A stretch of DNA of 64,000 nucleotides from Clostridium sp. Marseille-P2415 (lineage in GTDB: Bacteria > Bacillota > Clostridia > Lachnospirales > Lachnospiraceae). Below, in pieces: positions 1-9,986 of the stretch; position 1 is the stretch's first letter, and every line of letters begins with the position of its first letter. The notes below the pieces were generated by a model. That model saw only the letters and a program-made list of their open reading frames with translations, was not told the origin of the DNA and made no database searches. The translations under genes were made by a program, and so were the position numbers. The stretch lies in the NCBI RefSeq assembly GCF_900155545.1, contig NZ_LT732526.1, positions 652,484 to 716,483 on the forward strand. Reading direction: 5' to 3'.

Positions 1-889
1 CTTTCGCAAGATCAGGCATGATTTCCGGAACGGGGTTAGCCATGGCGAACAGAATGGCGCCGGAATTCATGGAAGCGACCATTTCTTCGGAAACGATACC
101 CGGAGCGGATACCCCCACGAAGATATCGGCTCCCTTCATGGCATCGGCCAAAGATCCCTGTTTTCCTTCCGGATTGGTCACATCCATCATCTTTTCCTGC
201 ATCCAGTTTAAGCCTTCCATGCCCTTTGCCAGAATACCGGCGCGGTCACACATGGTAATATGGGGAAAACCGTAGGTCAGAAGAAGCTTTGTAATGGCGA
301 TTCCGGCGGAGCCTGCACCGTTTACCACCACGCGGCATTCTTCTTTTTTCTTTCCGGTCACCTTTAAGGCGTTGATGATGCCTGCAAGAACTATAATGGC
401 CGTACCGTGCTGGTCATCATGGAATACCGGAATGTCTAGGAGTTTCTTTAACCGTTCTTCGATTTCAAAGCAGCGGGGAGCGGAGATGTCCTCTAAATTG
501 ATCCCGCCGAAAGCAGGCGCGATATTTACCACTGTTTTGATGATCTCTTCCGTGTCCTGAGTGTCCAGGCAGATCGGGATGGCATTGATCCCTCCGAATT
601 CTTTAAAAAGCACCGCTTTTCCTTCCATAACGGGCATAGCTGCCAGCGGGCCGATGTTACCAAGGCCAAGCACCGCGCTTCCGTCGGAAACCACGGCTAT
701 GGTATTGGATTTGATTGTGTATTGGTAGGCAGACTCCGGATCCTGGGCGATAACCTTGCAGGGTTCCGCTACGCCGGGGGTGTAGGCAAGTGCCAGATCT
801 TCCCTGCTATTGACCTTTGCCTTGGAAATGATTTCCAGTTTCCCATTCCATTCTTTGTGCAGCAGTAAAGCTTTCTCATTGGTCGTCAT
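1..889 (-). CDS. NAD(P)-dependent malic enzyme (oxaloacetate-decarboxylating), C-terminus cut by window edge
   Basis: Converts malate to pyruvate and CO2 with NAD(P)+ in the cytosol. About 296 residues are visible, read leftward from an ATG at 889. Family motifs appear in order: YTPGVAEPCKVI near residue 37, GLGNIGPLAAMPVMEGKA near 75, NLEDISAPRCFEIE, FHDDQHGTAI, and the nucleotide-binding GAGSAGIAIAKLL. Family members are usually about 390-410 residues, so roughly the last 100 lie beyond the left edge. It is divergent from the DUF5717 operon. The family call is secure; cofactor preference cannot be read from the sequence. Confidence 0.93.
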   Translation of the reverse strand, partial: MTTNEKALLLHKEWNGKLEIISKAKVNSREDLALAYTPGVAEPCKVIAQDPESAYQYTIKSNTIAVVSDGSAVLGLGNIGPLAAMPVMEGKAVLFKEFGGINAIPICLDTQDTEEIIKTVVNIAPAFGGINLEDISAPRCFEIEERLKKLLDIPVFHDDQHGTAIIVLAGIINALKVTGKKKEECRVVVNGAGSAGIAITKLLLTYGFPHITMCDRAGILAKGMEGLNWMQEKMMDVTNPEGKQGSLADAMKGADIFVGVSAPGIVSEEMVASMNSGAILFAMANPVPEIMPDLAK

Positions 890-1031
890 AATCAGTTTGT
901 CCTTTTTTCAACAGTTTTTATTTTATCATACCAATTTTAGGGTTTTAAATCAATAGAAAATATGATAGAATATAGAGTAATTGAATTCAAATAAGATAAT
1001 AAGACAAGGAAATTAAGATACAGGTGGTACT

Positions 1032-4000
1032 ATGAGAGAACGAATCAACAGGCTGGCAAAGGGCATCATTGATTCAGAGATTCCAAAGATTAAGGTAACC
1101 CCATCCGGAATTGACGATGTGGTGCGCTCCGGTGGAGCCACGAGGCGGGAACTTGTCGTTACCAGTGAGAATAATCTGCACATAAAAGGACTTGCATATT
1201 CCTCAAACTTCCGCGTCCGGCTCATGAACGGAGCGTTTGGTGGTACATATAACCATCTGGTCTATGAGATAAACGGCAGTTTCCTGGAAGATGGGGATGT
1301 GATTAAGGGATCTTTTTATCTGGTTACCAATGGCGGCGAGAGAGAAGTCCCTTATTCTTTTCGTGTAGAACTGAGTACGTCGGGAAAAGCGCTTAGTGAT
1401 TTAAAGACAGCAGAGGATTTTGCAGATACTGCAAAAAAAGATATGGACACGGCTCTTCGTTTATTTGAGTACCGCGATTTTGTTACGGCCCCGTTTATGA
1501 AGGACCTTCATGTAAGGGCAGTCTATGACGGGCTGAAAGGAAGGCCTGACAGAAGAAAGGAACTGGAAGAGTTTCTGACCGCTTTAAAGGTTAAGAAGCC
1601 GGTTCAGTTATCGGCAGAAACCGAAGAGCGCAGATTTGGAGAACTGGAGGACGCTGTGAAGGACTGCGTGATCTTAAAGCGCAGCGGCTGGGGCTATGTG
1701 AACCTGGAAGTAACGGTGGACTGTGATTTTATAGAGCTGCCGAAAAAAAGCATCGGGGAGCAGGATTTTGATGGTGAGGAATGCAGGGTGCCCTTTCTGG
1801 TCCACCCTGTGCGGATGCATCAGGGAGAGAATTTTGGAAGAATTCTTATAACCGGAATGGAAGAACGTTTTATCATCCCGGTTATGGCGGTCAGCAACCC
1901 CGGAGGAGGGATATCGGCGGAGGACGCCTTTACAAAGGAGGCTTTCGGCCGTTTTTTAAGACTTCGCCTGGAGGAAGAGGCGGGACAGAAGGATTCCAAT
2001 ACTCTTTATGGAGAGATGGGAAAAGCTCTGGACGAGATCGAACTGATGAAGGGAGAGAAAAGTCTTTTTAAGCTGTTCCGCGCTGAGATATGTCTTGGGG
2101 AGGGCAAGCCTTCAAAAGCAGCATTGCTTCTTGATGAGTGCAGGGATGAAATCCTGAATGAGCGGCAGGAAAAAAGAGAGCTTTACTGTTATTATCAGTA
2201 TTTGCGCATAAAAGTGCAGCCGGACGAGTATCAGAAGGAATCCCTGATCCGTCTCATGAAAAAGTATCTGGAAGAAGACCCGCGGCTCTCCTGGCTTTTT
2301 TTATTGCTCGTAAGGCTGGATCATAAGCTTTTTGAGAATCTGCCTGTTTTGTTTTCCCTGTTGAAGCGGCAGTTTGACATGGGAGTTAGAAGCCCTTTTT
2401 TCTATGTCTGGGGCTGCAGGGTATTAAACCGTGCACCGGAACTTATAAGAACGGTGGGGCCCCTGGAAATACAGATTCTTTACCACTGTGCAGGAAAAGG
2501 GCTGGTGGAGAGAAAGCTGGCCATTGCCGTATCAAAGCTTACCCTGACTGCAAAACATTTTAACCGCCTTCATTACCGGATGCTGGTAAGGCTTTATAAA
2601 GAATTTCCCGAAAAGGAAGTGCTGGAGGCAATCTGTGCCCTGCTGATCAAAGGGGAATGCCGGATGGCGGAAGCCTTTGCCTGGTATGAAAAGGGCATAA
2701 AGGCCGGAATCAGTCTGACAAGGCTGTATGAATATTATCTGTATGCGCTGCCTAAGAATTACTGTTATCTGCTGCCAAAGGAAGTGCTCCTTTATTTTTC
2801 CTATGGGGGAAACGAACTGGACTTACATAGCAGGACCGTCCTTTATAAAAACGTTCTGGTATATCTGGAACCTTCGGACCCTCTCTATCAGGCTTATGAA
2901 CGGACCATTGAGAAGTTTGCAACAGAGCAGCTGTTTGAATCGCGGATCAACAGCCGGCTGGCAGCGATTTATGAACGCATGATCTTAAAGGATGTCATTG
3001 ACCTTCCGATGGCAAAGGTGCTGCCATCCATTCTCCGGTCTTACCGGGTGGAATGCAGCAACAAAAAGATGAAGTACGTCATTGTCTGTTATGAGGAAAT
3101 GACAGAGGAGGATGCCTTCCTTCTTGAAAATGGGGTCGCTTATGTGCCGTTATTTTCTGAACACAGCATATTGCTCTTTCAGGATTCCTTCGGAAACCGG
3201 TATGCCAATATTCCGTATAATAAGGAACCGGTCATGGACCGGGCGGAACTGGAAAAACGCTGCTTTGAACTGTATCCGGAACATCCCATGCTCCGCCTTC
3301 GGGCCTGTCAGAAGGTTTTGGACCAGGGAAGCGCTGATATCGAAGAGATCAGAATTTTAGAAAACACCCTGGAAGATCCGAAGCTGCGTCCGCTTTACAA
3401 ACAGCTCCTGCTTTCCAGAATCATTGAATTTTATCAGAAAGAGACGTTTAAAAGAGAAGAAGGCGGGGAAGGAGCCGGATATCTGCTCAAACTGGATAAG
3501 AAAGTCCTTTCCAGATCCGAGCGGATTGGCGTCTGCAATACCCTCATCCATAACGATTACATGGAAGAGGCCTTTGAAATGATCCGGGAATTTGGAAGTG
3601 AGGGGATTCCGGCCGAAAGACTGTTTAAAATGTGTACGAAGATGATCCTTCGGAATCTCTTTGATGAAGACCCCCTTCTTTTGCATCTGTCCTACCGGGT
3701 TTTCAAAGAAGGGAAAAGTGACAGCGTCATCCTGGATTACCTATGCGAGCATTTTAACGGGCTGACGGACCAGATGTACCGCGTGCTTAAGCGGGGAGTT
3801 TCCGAGCATGTGGAGACTTATGATCTGGAAGAACGGCTGACGGCCCAGATGATGTTTTCCGGCTGCAGTTCAAAGCTGGATAAGGTATTTCATCTGTACC
3901 GAAGCCGTAAGGAGCCCGGTGACAATATCGTAAAGGCGTATTTTACCATTAAATGTACAGAATACTTTATGAAGGATAAGGAACCGGAGGATAAGGTTTT

Positions 4001-4604
4001 TGCTTATCTGGAAGGAGTGGTGCAGGCTGCTTCCTTAAAAGGCCGTCTTCCTACTATTTACCTTCTGGCCATTACAAAGTATTATGCACAGCTTTCTGCC
4101 CTTGATGAAGACCAGCAGGTGCTGTGCAGCAATACGGTGGCCTTCCTTCTGGAGGAGGGATTCGTGTTCCCCTATTTTAAAGTTCTTGCCAGGTATGCCC
4201 CAGTGCCGGAAGATATCATGGATAAAGCCATGGTACAATACTGCGGGGACCGTGATTCCAAAATTGACCTTCAGATCCGGATTCTCCCGGATGAGGAGGA
4301 ATTCCACAGCGAGGACATTCCGCGCATGTATCAGGGAGTTTTCGTTAAGCAGAAAATATTATTTGAAGGCGAGATCATGGAATACCGGATCCGTGAGCTG
4401 ATCGATGAAAAATGGGTACTTAAGAAGGAAGGCAGCATAAGCTGCGACACCGGGGGAGCCCCGAAGGATTCGGACAGCAGGTTTGCCTGTTTAAATGAAA
4501 TGAGCCTTTCCTTAAGCTTAAAGGATGAAACCGGGCTCAAAAAACGGATGCAGGAGTACTTAAAAAAGAATGCTGCTGCGGAAGAGTTATTTCCACTGAT
4601 GTAA
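1032..4604 (+). CDS. DUF5717-type large helical-repeat protein (unknown function)
   Basis: A 1190-residue protein with no signal peptide or obvious membrane segment, so probably cytosolic. The first ~120 residues look beta-rich. The rest is a long run of helical, TPR-like segments rich in Leu, Glu and Lys. It resembles the proteins annotated DUF5717 in Lachnospiraceae; I infer this from length, composition and its partner genes, and see no catalytic motif. The start has a GGTGG-like ribosome site 5 nt upstream of the ATG. It is 16 bases from the Hsp70-like gene and is the first gene of a three-gene operon. Function is unknown. A scaffold or co-chaperone for the next gene product is plausible but inferred. 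Confidence 0.75.
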   Translation: MRERINRLAKGIIDSEIPKIKVTPSGIDDVVRSGGATRRELVVTSENNLHIKGLAYSSNFRVRLMNGAFGGTYNHLVYEINGSFLEDGDVIKGSFYLVTNGGEREVPYSFRVELSTSGKALSDLKTAEDFADTAKKDMDTALRLFEYRDFVTAPFMKDLHVRAVYDGLKGRPDRRKELEEFLTALKVKKPVQLSAETEERRFGELEDAVKDCVILKRSGWGYVNLEVTVDCDFIELPKKSIGEQDFDGEECRVPFLVHPVRMHQGENFGRILITGMEERFIIPVMAVSNPGGGISAEDAFTKEAFGRFLRLRLEEEAGQKDSNTLYGEMGKALDEIELMKGEKSLFKLFRAEICLGEGKPSKAALLLDECRDEILNERQEKRELYCYYQYLRIKVQPDEYQKESLIRLMKKYLEEDPRLSWLFLLLVRLDHKLFENLPVLFSLLKRQFDMGVRSPFFYVWGCRVLNRAPELIRTVGPLEIQILYHCAGKGLVERKLAIAVSKLTLTAKHFNRLHYRMLVRLYKEFPEKEVLEAICALLIKGECRMAEAFAWYEKGIKAGISLTRLYEYYLYALPKNYCYLLPKEVLLYFSYGGNELDLHSRTVLYKNVLVYLEPSDPLYQAYERTIEKFATEQLFESRINSRLAAIYERMILKDVIDLPMAKVLPSILRSYRVECSNKKMKYVIVCYEEMTEEDAFLLENGVAYVPLFSEHSILLFQDSFGNRYANIPYNKEPVMDRAELEKRCFELYPEHPMLRLRACQKVLDQGSADIEEIRILENTLEDPKLRPLYKQLLLSRIIEFYQKETFKREEGGEGAGYLLKLDKKVLSRSERIGVCNTLIHNDYMEEAFEMIREFGSEGIPAERLFKMCTKMILRNLFDEDPLLLHLSYRVFKEGKSDSVILDYLCEHFNGLTDQMYRVLKRGVSEHVETYDLEERLTAQMMFSGCSSKLDKVFHLYRSRKEPGDNIVKAYFTIKCTEYFMKDKEPEDKVFAYLEGVVQAASLKGRLPTIYLLAITKYYAQLSALDEDQQVLCSNTVAFLLEEGFVFPYFKVLARYAPVPEDIMDKAMVQYCGDRDSKIDLQIRILPDEEEFHSEDIPRMYQGVFVKQKILFEGEIMEYRIRELIDEKWVLKKEGSISCDTGGAPKDSDSRFACLNEMSLSLSLKDETGLKKRMQEYLKKNAAAEELFPLM

Positions 4605-4620
4605 GATAAGGGGGCTGTCG

Positions 4621-5844
4621 ATGGACGGACTGATAATAGGGCTTGATTTATGTGATGCCTATACCCGCATTTGCTGCCATGACAGGGAAAAAACATGGTG
4701 CATTCCTACGGTCATCTGCAGGAAAAAGGATGAAGATGCCTGGTATGTAGGGGAAGAGGCTTATGCCTATACCCTTGTGGGTGAGGGAATCATTGTGGAC
4801 AAGCTGATAAAAATGGTTAGGAAAGAAGGAACTGCGACCTTAAGCGGAACCAAATACGAAGGCCTTGAACTTTTAAAAATGTTCTTAAAGAAAATATTAA
4901 AATTTCCAATGGAAGAGTTTTTCTGCGAAGAGGTGAAGCAGCTGGTGATCACCTTACAGAGGGTGGATGGAAGGCTGATGGATGCGCTCATGTACTGCGC
5001 GGATTATCTGGGGATTCGCAGAGAACGTGTTCACATCGTCAGTCATACGGAGAGCTTTGTATATTACGTTCTCAGTCAGAAGACAGAAGTCTGGAGCAAT
5101 CAGGTATGTGTATTCGATCTGTCCGAGGACTCCTTTCATTATCATGAACTCAAGGTGCAGAGAGGCTTAAGAAAGATGGTCGTGGTTGCAGAGGATGAGG
5201 ACTTAGAGGAGAGCTTTAACCTGGATATACTGGATACGCCATCCGGAGGCAGGCTGGCGGATAAAATCTTAAGTTCCTGTGCGGACCGGCTTCTGCAGAA
5301 GAAATTGTTTTCCTCTGTATTCCTCACCGGAAAAGGCTTTGAACGGCATGACTGGGCGGCTGATTCCATGAAGGTGCTCTGTTCCCGCCGGAAGGTCTAT
5401 ATGGAGCCGGAGCTGTTTGCCAGAGGTGCTGCCTTTAAGGGGATGGATTACCTTCAGGAAAAGACATCCTATCCCTTCACCTGCATCTGCGAAGGAAGGC
5501 TTCATTCCACCATTTCCATGCAGGTGATACATAAAGAACGGGAGAGCCAGCTGGTGGTGGCCGCTGCCGGAGACAACTGGTATGAATCCAGGAGCAGCGT
5601 GGATCTGATCGTTGATAATCAGGATTATGTGGAATTTATGGTAACTCCCATGGATCCAAAGCAGAAACGGCTGGTAAAGATCACCCTGGAGGGATTTCCT
5701 GACCGGCCGGAAAAAACCACCCGTGTGGGAATCAGCGTTGGATTTTTGGATGAAAAAACCATGGCAGTGGTACTTAAGGACAAAGGCTTTGGAGAATTGT
5801 TCCCGGCCACGGATGCTGTGGTAAGACAAGAGGTCATGTTATGA
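4621..5844 (+). CDS. DUF5716-type Hsp70/actin-like ATPase-fold protein
   Basis: A 407-residue protein whose N-terminal ~270 residues carry the signature pieces of the Hsp70/actin nucleotide-binding fold. A phosphate-1-like loop is GLDLCDAYTRI (residues 7-17). IPTVICRK and a YVGEEAY segment resemble the opening of DnaK proteins. A phosphate-2-like strand is VCVFDLSEDSFHYHEL, an adenosine-type motif is VFLTGKGF, and PELFARGAAFKG follows. The C-terminal ~120 residues look like a beta-rich substrate domain. The canonical Gly-rich phosphate-2 loop is changed, so ATP hydrolysis is uncertain. It overlaps the next gene by 4 bases (ATGA), which suggests coupled translation. The DUF5716 label is from memory of such operons; the role is unknown. 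Confidence 0.72.
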   Translation: MDGLIIGLDLCDAYTRICCHDREKTWCIPTVICRKKDEDAWYVGEEAYAYTLVGEGIIVDKLIKMVRKEGTATLSGTKYEGLELLKMFLKKILKFPMEEFFCEEVKQLVITLQRVDGRLMDALMYCADYLGIRRERVHIVSHTESFVYYVLSQKTEVWSNQVCVFDLSEDSFHYHELKVQRGLRKMVVVAEDEDLEESFNLDILDTPSGGRLADKILSSCADRLLQKKLFSSVFLTGKGFERHDWAADSMKVLCSRRKVYMEPELFARGAAFKGMDYLQEKTSYPFTCICEGRLHSTISMQVIHKERESQLVVAAAGDNWYESRSSVDLIVDNQDYVEFMVTPMDPKQKRLVKITLEGFPDRPEKTTRVGISVGFLDEKTMAVVLKDKGFGELFPATDAVVRQEVML

Positions 5845-6656
5845 GTCTGATTCTTTGCCGGCCGGAGCCGGTTCATCATCCCTTTTATTTTGAAGGCCTG
5901 GGGGTACGCCTGTATTCTTCCCAGGAGCTTTGCTATGTGATTTATAACAATCCGCTTCTGGTCATGGATGGATTTGTGGATCAGAATCTGATTGAATTTA
6001 TCCGTGACGATCTGGATATGGCTTTTCTTGCTTCCAAGCTGGATAAATGGCAGCAGAGCGGTGAGGAGCCGGATGAACTCCTGGCCATCATTCTTCATGA
6101 ATGCGATTACTATCATGCTGCAGAAGTCAGCCGGTTCCGGCAGAAGTTAATTTCTTACAGGAAAATGCCTGCAGCTGAATTTTTAAAGGCAAAAGCGGAT
6201 TACCTCTTTTCCATAAAACAGTACGGAAAGGCTGTGGCGGAATATCAGAGGATCATTGATCTTCCAAAGGCAGATCGCGGGGATGATGTCTTTCTTGCTA
6301 AAATTTATAACAATCTTGGTGCCTCTTACGCCAGATTGTTTATGACCGATAAAGCTTATCAGGCATATCAGAAATCCTTTGATCTGGTGAAAAACGGGGA
6401 AGTTTTAAAAAGAATATGCCATCTTGCCCAGTGGAATCCGGCTATGGTGGTAAACGAACGGTTTCAGTCCTTAATCACAGAGGAGTTAAAACAGGAATGC
6501 AAAAGCGAAAGGGAAAAAGCAGAGGAGCTGGCGGTCGGAGCGGACAGCCTCAAAGAGCTCGAAAACCTGTTTCAAAAGGACCCGATCAAGCGCATCCATG
6601 GAGCCGGAGAGCTTGTTCAGAAGTGGAAACAGGAGTACCGGAATATTATGTCTTGA
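5841..6656 (+). CDS. TPR-repeat protein, third gene of the DUF5717/DUF5716 operon
   Basis: A 271-residue soluble protein. Two TPR-like units are readable around residues 115-200 (KADYLFSIKQYGKAVAEYQR and IYNNLGASYARLFMTDKAYQ, with the usual A/G/Y spacing). The tail is Lys/Glu-rich and probably coiled. The ATG overlaps the stop of the Hsp70-like gene, so translation is probably coupled. TPR proteins often dock to Hsp70-type partners, so an adaptor role is a reasonable inference, but nothing in the sequence proves it. The stop codon lies inside the -35 box of the valS promoter. Confidence 0.75.
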   Translation: MSLILCRPEPVHHPFYFEGLGVRLYSSQELCYVIYNNPLLVMDGFVDQNLIEFIRDDLDMAFLASKLDKWQQSGEEPDELLAIILHECDYYHAAEVSRFRQKLISYRKMPAAEFLKAKADYLFSIKQYGKAVAEYQRIIDLPKADRGDDVFLAKIYNNLGASYARLFMTDKAYQAYQKSFDLVKNGEVLKRICHLAQWNPAMVVNERFQSLITEELKQECKSEREKAEELAVGADSLKELENLFQKDPIKRIHGAGELVQKWKQEYRNIMS

Positions 6657-7000
6657 CAAATTGATAAAAAAACACTATCATTACAAAGTATAAGAAAACA
6701 CCCTGCGGGTATACCTCTATGCCCAAAGAGCATGGGCGGGAATAAGGAAAAGGTAGAGAAGAAGAGGAGTACGCTCACAACCCTGAAAGAGAAAACCGTC
6801 CACCGGCTGAAAGGCGGTTAAGGAAGTATGTGCGGAAGGTAGCTTCGGAACCGGAAGGCTGAAATGACGGATATACAGTAAGCTTTCACGCGCGGCTGCG
6901 TTAAAGGCTGAGAGATATATGGCAGGAACTGCCATATGAAAAAAGGTGGTACCGCGTTGATTCGCCCTTTGCATCCCAGGGATGCAGAGGGCTTTTCTTT
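6653..7000 (+). promoter_or_regulatory. Promoter and valine T-box leader of valS
   Basis: A sigma-A promoter TTGACA (6653-6658), 17-bp spacer, TATCAT (6676-6681) starts a ~300-base leader. The T-box motif GGTGGTACCGCG is at 6945-6956. A terminator follows: GCCCTTTGCATCC (6964-6976) pairs with 980-992, then a T-rich tract. In stem I, an AGTA on the 5' side and a GTA triplet at 6839-6841 followed by a purine sit above a GAAG/CTTC lower helix. GTA is a Val codon and matches the downstream gene. By T-box knowledge, uncharged tRNA-Val should stabilise the antiterminator. A second GTA at 6826-6828 is the alternative specifier. Confidence 0.9.
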
Positions 7001-7036
7001 TTTTATGCAACAAACAGAATGCAAAAGGAGAAGATT

Positions 7037-9676
7037 ATGAAAGAGTTAGAAAAAACCTATAACCCGGCAGGGATTGAAGACAAGCTTTACCAGAAATGGC
7101 TGGATAAGAAGTATTTCCATGCAGAACCGAACAGGGATAAAAAGCCTTTTACCATTGTAATGCCGCCGCCCAATATTACAGGACAGCTTCACATGGGCCA
7201 TGCTTTGGATAACACCATGCAGGATATTTTGATCCGCTATAAGAGGATGCAGGGCTATGAGGCTCTGTGGCAGCCGGGAACAGACCATGCGGCCATTGCG
7301 ACGGAAGTTAAGGTCATTGAAAGCCTTAAAAAGCAGGGGATCGACAAGGCGGATTTAGGCAGGGAAGGATTCCTGGAGAAATGCTGGGACTGGAGAAAAG
7401 AGTATGGCGGACGGATCATCAATCAGCTTCATAAGATGGGGTCATCTGCCGACTGGGACAGAGAGCGCTTTACCATGGATGAGGGCTGTTCCGCGGCTGT
7501 ACAGGAAGTTTTTATCCGGCTCTATGAAAAAGGTTATATTTACAAGGGTTCCCGTATAATAAACTGGTGTCCGGTATGCCAGACTTCCATTTCCGATGCA
7601 GAAGTAGAGCATGAGGACCAGAACGGCTTCTTCTGGCATATCAATTATCCCATTGCAGGAGAAGAAGGCAGGTTTGTGGAGATTGCCACGACCAGACCGG
7701 AAACTCTCCTTGGGGATACAGCGGTGGCAGTCAATCCGGAAGATGAGCGATATCAGGGCCTGATCGGCAAGATGTTAAAGCTTCCGCTTACGGACCGTGA
7801 GATACCGGTTGTGGCGGATTCCTATGTGGACAAAGAGTTCGGTACCGGCTGTGTGAAGATCACACCGGCCCACGACCCCAACGACTTTGAGGTAGGAAAG
7901 AGGCATGATCTGCCTGAAATCAACATCATGAATGACGATGCGACCATCAACCTTCCCGGCAGCAAATACCATGGCATGGAGCGTTATGAGGCCAGAAAGG
8001 CCATGGTGAAGGATCTTGAGGAGCTGGGCCTTCTGGTGAAGGTGGTTCCCCATACCCATGCAGTAGGGACCCATGACCGCTGTAAAACAACGGTAGAACC
8101 CATGGTAAAGCAGCAGTGGTTTGTCAGGATGGAAGAGATGGCAAAGCCGGCGGTTGAGGCGTTAAAGACAGGGAAGCTTAAATTCGTTCCGGAGAGATTT
8201 GATAAAATTTACCTTCATTGGCTGGAGAATATCCGCGACTGGTGTGTTTCCAGGCAGTTATGGTGGGGACACCGCATTCCGGCTTACTACTGTGACCGGT
8301 GCGGGGAGATCATAGTGGCGAAAGAGGCTCCGGCCGTATGTCCCAAATGCGGAGGAACCTGTTTTGTTCAGGATGAAGATACGCTTGACACCTGGTTTTC
8401 CTCTGCCCTCTGGCCTTTCTCCACGCTCGGCTGGCCAAAGGAAACGGAGGATTTAAAATACTTTTACCCAACCGATGTACTTGTTACAGGCTATGATATT
8501 ATTTTCTTCTGGGTGATCCGTATGGTGTTTTCCGGAATCGAGCAGACGGGTGAGCTTCCATTCCATACGGTGCTGATTCATGGGCTGGTCCGGGATTCCG
8601 AAGGACGTAAAATGAGCAAATCCTTAGGTAACGGCATTGATCCCCTGGAGGTCATTGATAAATACGGAGCCGATGCCCTGCGCATGACCCTGATCACCGG
8701 AAACGCACCTGGCAATGATATGCGTTTTTACTGGGAGCGCGTGGAAGCCAGCAGAAACTTTGCCAATAAAGTATGGAACGCTTCCCGCTTCATTATGATG
8801 AATATAGAGAAGGCGCCCGAAGCAAAGGCAGAGCTTTCAGAACTTACCATTGCGGACAAATGGATTCTGTCCAAGGTGAACACCCTTGCAAAGGATGTTA
8901 CGGAGAATCTGGATAAATATGAACTGGGAATTGCCCTTCAGAAGGTTTATGACTTTATCTGGGAGGAATTCTGTGACTGGTATATTGAAATGGTGAAGCC
9001 AAGGTTGTGGGATGATCAGGATACGACCAAGGCAGCGGCCGTCTGGACGCTGAAAACCGTGCTGATCAGCTCTTTAAAGCTTCTCCATCCTTACATGCCG
9101 TTCCTCACTGAGGAAATTTTCTGCAATCTTCAGGAAGAAGAGGAGTCCATTATGATTTCCAGCTGGCCGGAGTACCGGGAGGCATGGAATTTCGAAACCG
9201 AGGAGCATGCGGTTGAGACCATCAAGGAAGCTGTAAGAGGGATCCGGAACGTACGTACTTCCATGAACGTTCCGCCGAGCAGGAAGGCAAAGGTTTATGT
9301 TGTTTCTGAGAATCAGGAGATTCTTGATATCTTCGAACACAGCAAGGTATTCTTTGCCACTCTGGGTTATGCCGGCGAAGTATATTTACAAAAGGATAAG
9401 AGCGGCATAGCAGACGATGCGGTATCAGCGGTGATTCCTCAGGCGGTTATCTATATGCCGTTTGCGGAACTGGTGGATATTGAAAAAGAAGTTGAACGGC
9501 TTAGGAAAGAAGAAGAACGTTTAAGTAAGGAGCTGGCTCGCGTTAACGGCATGTTAAGCAATGAAAAGTTCGTAAACAAGGCTCCGGCGGCCAAAATCCA
9601 AGAGGAAAAGGCAAAGCTTGAGAAATATGCTCAGATGATGGATCAGGTGAAGGAGAGGCTTTCCCAGCTTTCTTAA
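7037..9676 (+). CDS. valS: Valyl-tRNA synthetase
   Basis: Charges tRNA-Val with valine. The protein has 879 residues, normal for bacterial ValRS. The class I signatures are [14 protein letters not shown] (HMGH near residue 51) and KMSKS near residue 524. Between them lies the CP1 editing domain, with [17 protein letters not shown]. Next come Cys pairs near DRCGE and CPKCGG (zinc-type insertion), the anticodon-binding domain, and a C-terminal coiled arm ([18 protein letters not shown]). I chose the ATG at 7037 because AAAGGAG lies 6 bases upstream; the ATG at 7019 lacks a ribosome site. Controlled by the T-box just upstream and followed by a terminator at 9721. Confidence 0.98.
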   Translation: MKELEKTYNPAGIEDKLYQKWLDKKYFHAEPNRDKKPFTIVMPPPNITGQLHMGHALDNTMQDILIRYKRMQGYEALWQPGTDHAAIATEVKVIESLKKQGIDKADLGREGFLEKCWDWRKEYGGRIINQLHKMGSSADWDRERFTMDEGCSAAVQEVFIRLYEKGYIYKGSRIINWCPVCQTSISDAEVEHEDQNGFFWHINYPIAGEEGRFVEIATTRPETLLGDTAVAVNPEDERYQGLIGKMLKLPLTDREIPVVADSYVDKEFGTGCVKITPAHDPNDFEVGKRHDLPEINIMNDDATINLPGSKYHGMERYEARKAMVKDLEELGLLVKVVPHTHAVGTHDRCKTTVEPMVKQQWFVRMEEMAKPAVEALKTGKLKFVPERFDKIYLHWLENIRDWCVSRQLWWGHRIPAYYCDRCGEIIVAKEAPAVCPKCGGTCFVQDEDTLDTWFSSALWPFSTLGWPKETEDLKYFYPTDVLVTGYDIIFFWVIRMVFSGIEQTGELPFHTVLIHGLVRDSEGRKMSKSLGNGIDPLEVIDKYGADALRMTLITGNAPGNDMRFYWERVEASRNFANKVWNASRFIMMNIEKAPEAKAELSELTIADKWILSKVNTLAKDVTENLDKYELGIALQKVYDFIWEEFCDWYIEMVKPRLWDDQDTTKAAAVWTLKTVLISSLKLLHPYMPFLTEEIFCNLQEEEESIMISSWPEYREAWNFETEEHAVETIKEAVRGIRNVRTSMNVPPSRKAKVYVVSENQEILDIFEHSKVFFATLGYAGEVYLQKDKSGIADDAVSAVIPQAVIYMPFAELVDIEKEVERLRKEEERLSKELARVNGMLSNEKFVNKAPAAKIQEEKAKLEKYAQMMDQVKERLSQLS

Positions 9677-9720
9677 AAGCCATCATGAAAAATCGACAAA
9701 ATAAAATGGAATGTGAAAAA

Positions 9721-9762
9721 CAGTCGAACATGGCAGAATATGCCATGGCCGGCTGTTTTTTA
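9721..9762 (+). terminator. Rho-independent terminator after valS
   Basis: CATGGCA (9729-9735) pairs with TGCCATG (9741-9747), extended by CAG/CTG at the base, followed by six Ts. Confidence 0.8.
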
Positions 9763-9934
9763 TTGTGGCTGCGCCTGTTACAGGAAGGTGTCAGGAAACT
9801 TTCTTTCTTTTGTCCATTTGTCAGGAAGAGAGAGGATGTGGACAAAAGGGGAACATACGGTCTGTAAGAATGTGTCGGTAAATGCCACAGCCGGATGGAA
9901 AAAGACGATGAAAAATTGGAATCATCCCCATGGT

Positions 9935-9968
9935 TTTGACAAATTCTGAAAGACTTACTGGCTATAAT
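9935..9968 (+). promoter_or_regulatory. spoIIG-type promoter with 21-bp spacer and Spo0A-like box
   Basis: TTGACA (9936-9941) and TATAAT (9963-9968) are both perfect sigma-A hexamers but stand 21 bp apart instead of 17. The B. subtilis spoIIG promoter is known for a comparably stretched spacer that depends on Spo0A~P. TTTGACA at 9935-9941, overlapping the -35, is the reverse complement of TGTCAAA, one base off the 0A box TGTCGAA. A weaker match, TGTCGGT, is at 9873-9879, about 100 bases before the predicted start near 9975. The 9763-9930 stretch shows no convincing gene. Confidence 0.75.
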
Positions 9969-9986
9969 GTTCGTACAGGGCGGGAG

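Noticed and set aside
5269-6116. Long minus-strand ORFs (186 and 163 codons) opposite the Hsp70-like gene
   Set aside because: Shadows of the plus-strand coding frame: no ribosome sites, biased composition, no family resemblance.
9685-9867. 60-codon ORF before spoIIGA
   Set aside because: It runs through the valS terminator, has no ribosome site and no recognisable sequence; the region is better explained as promoter DNA.
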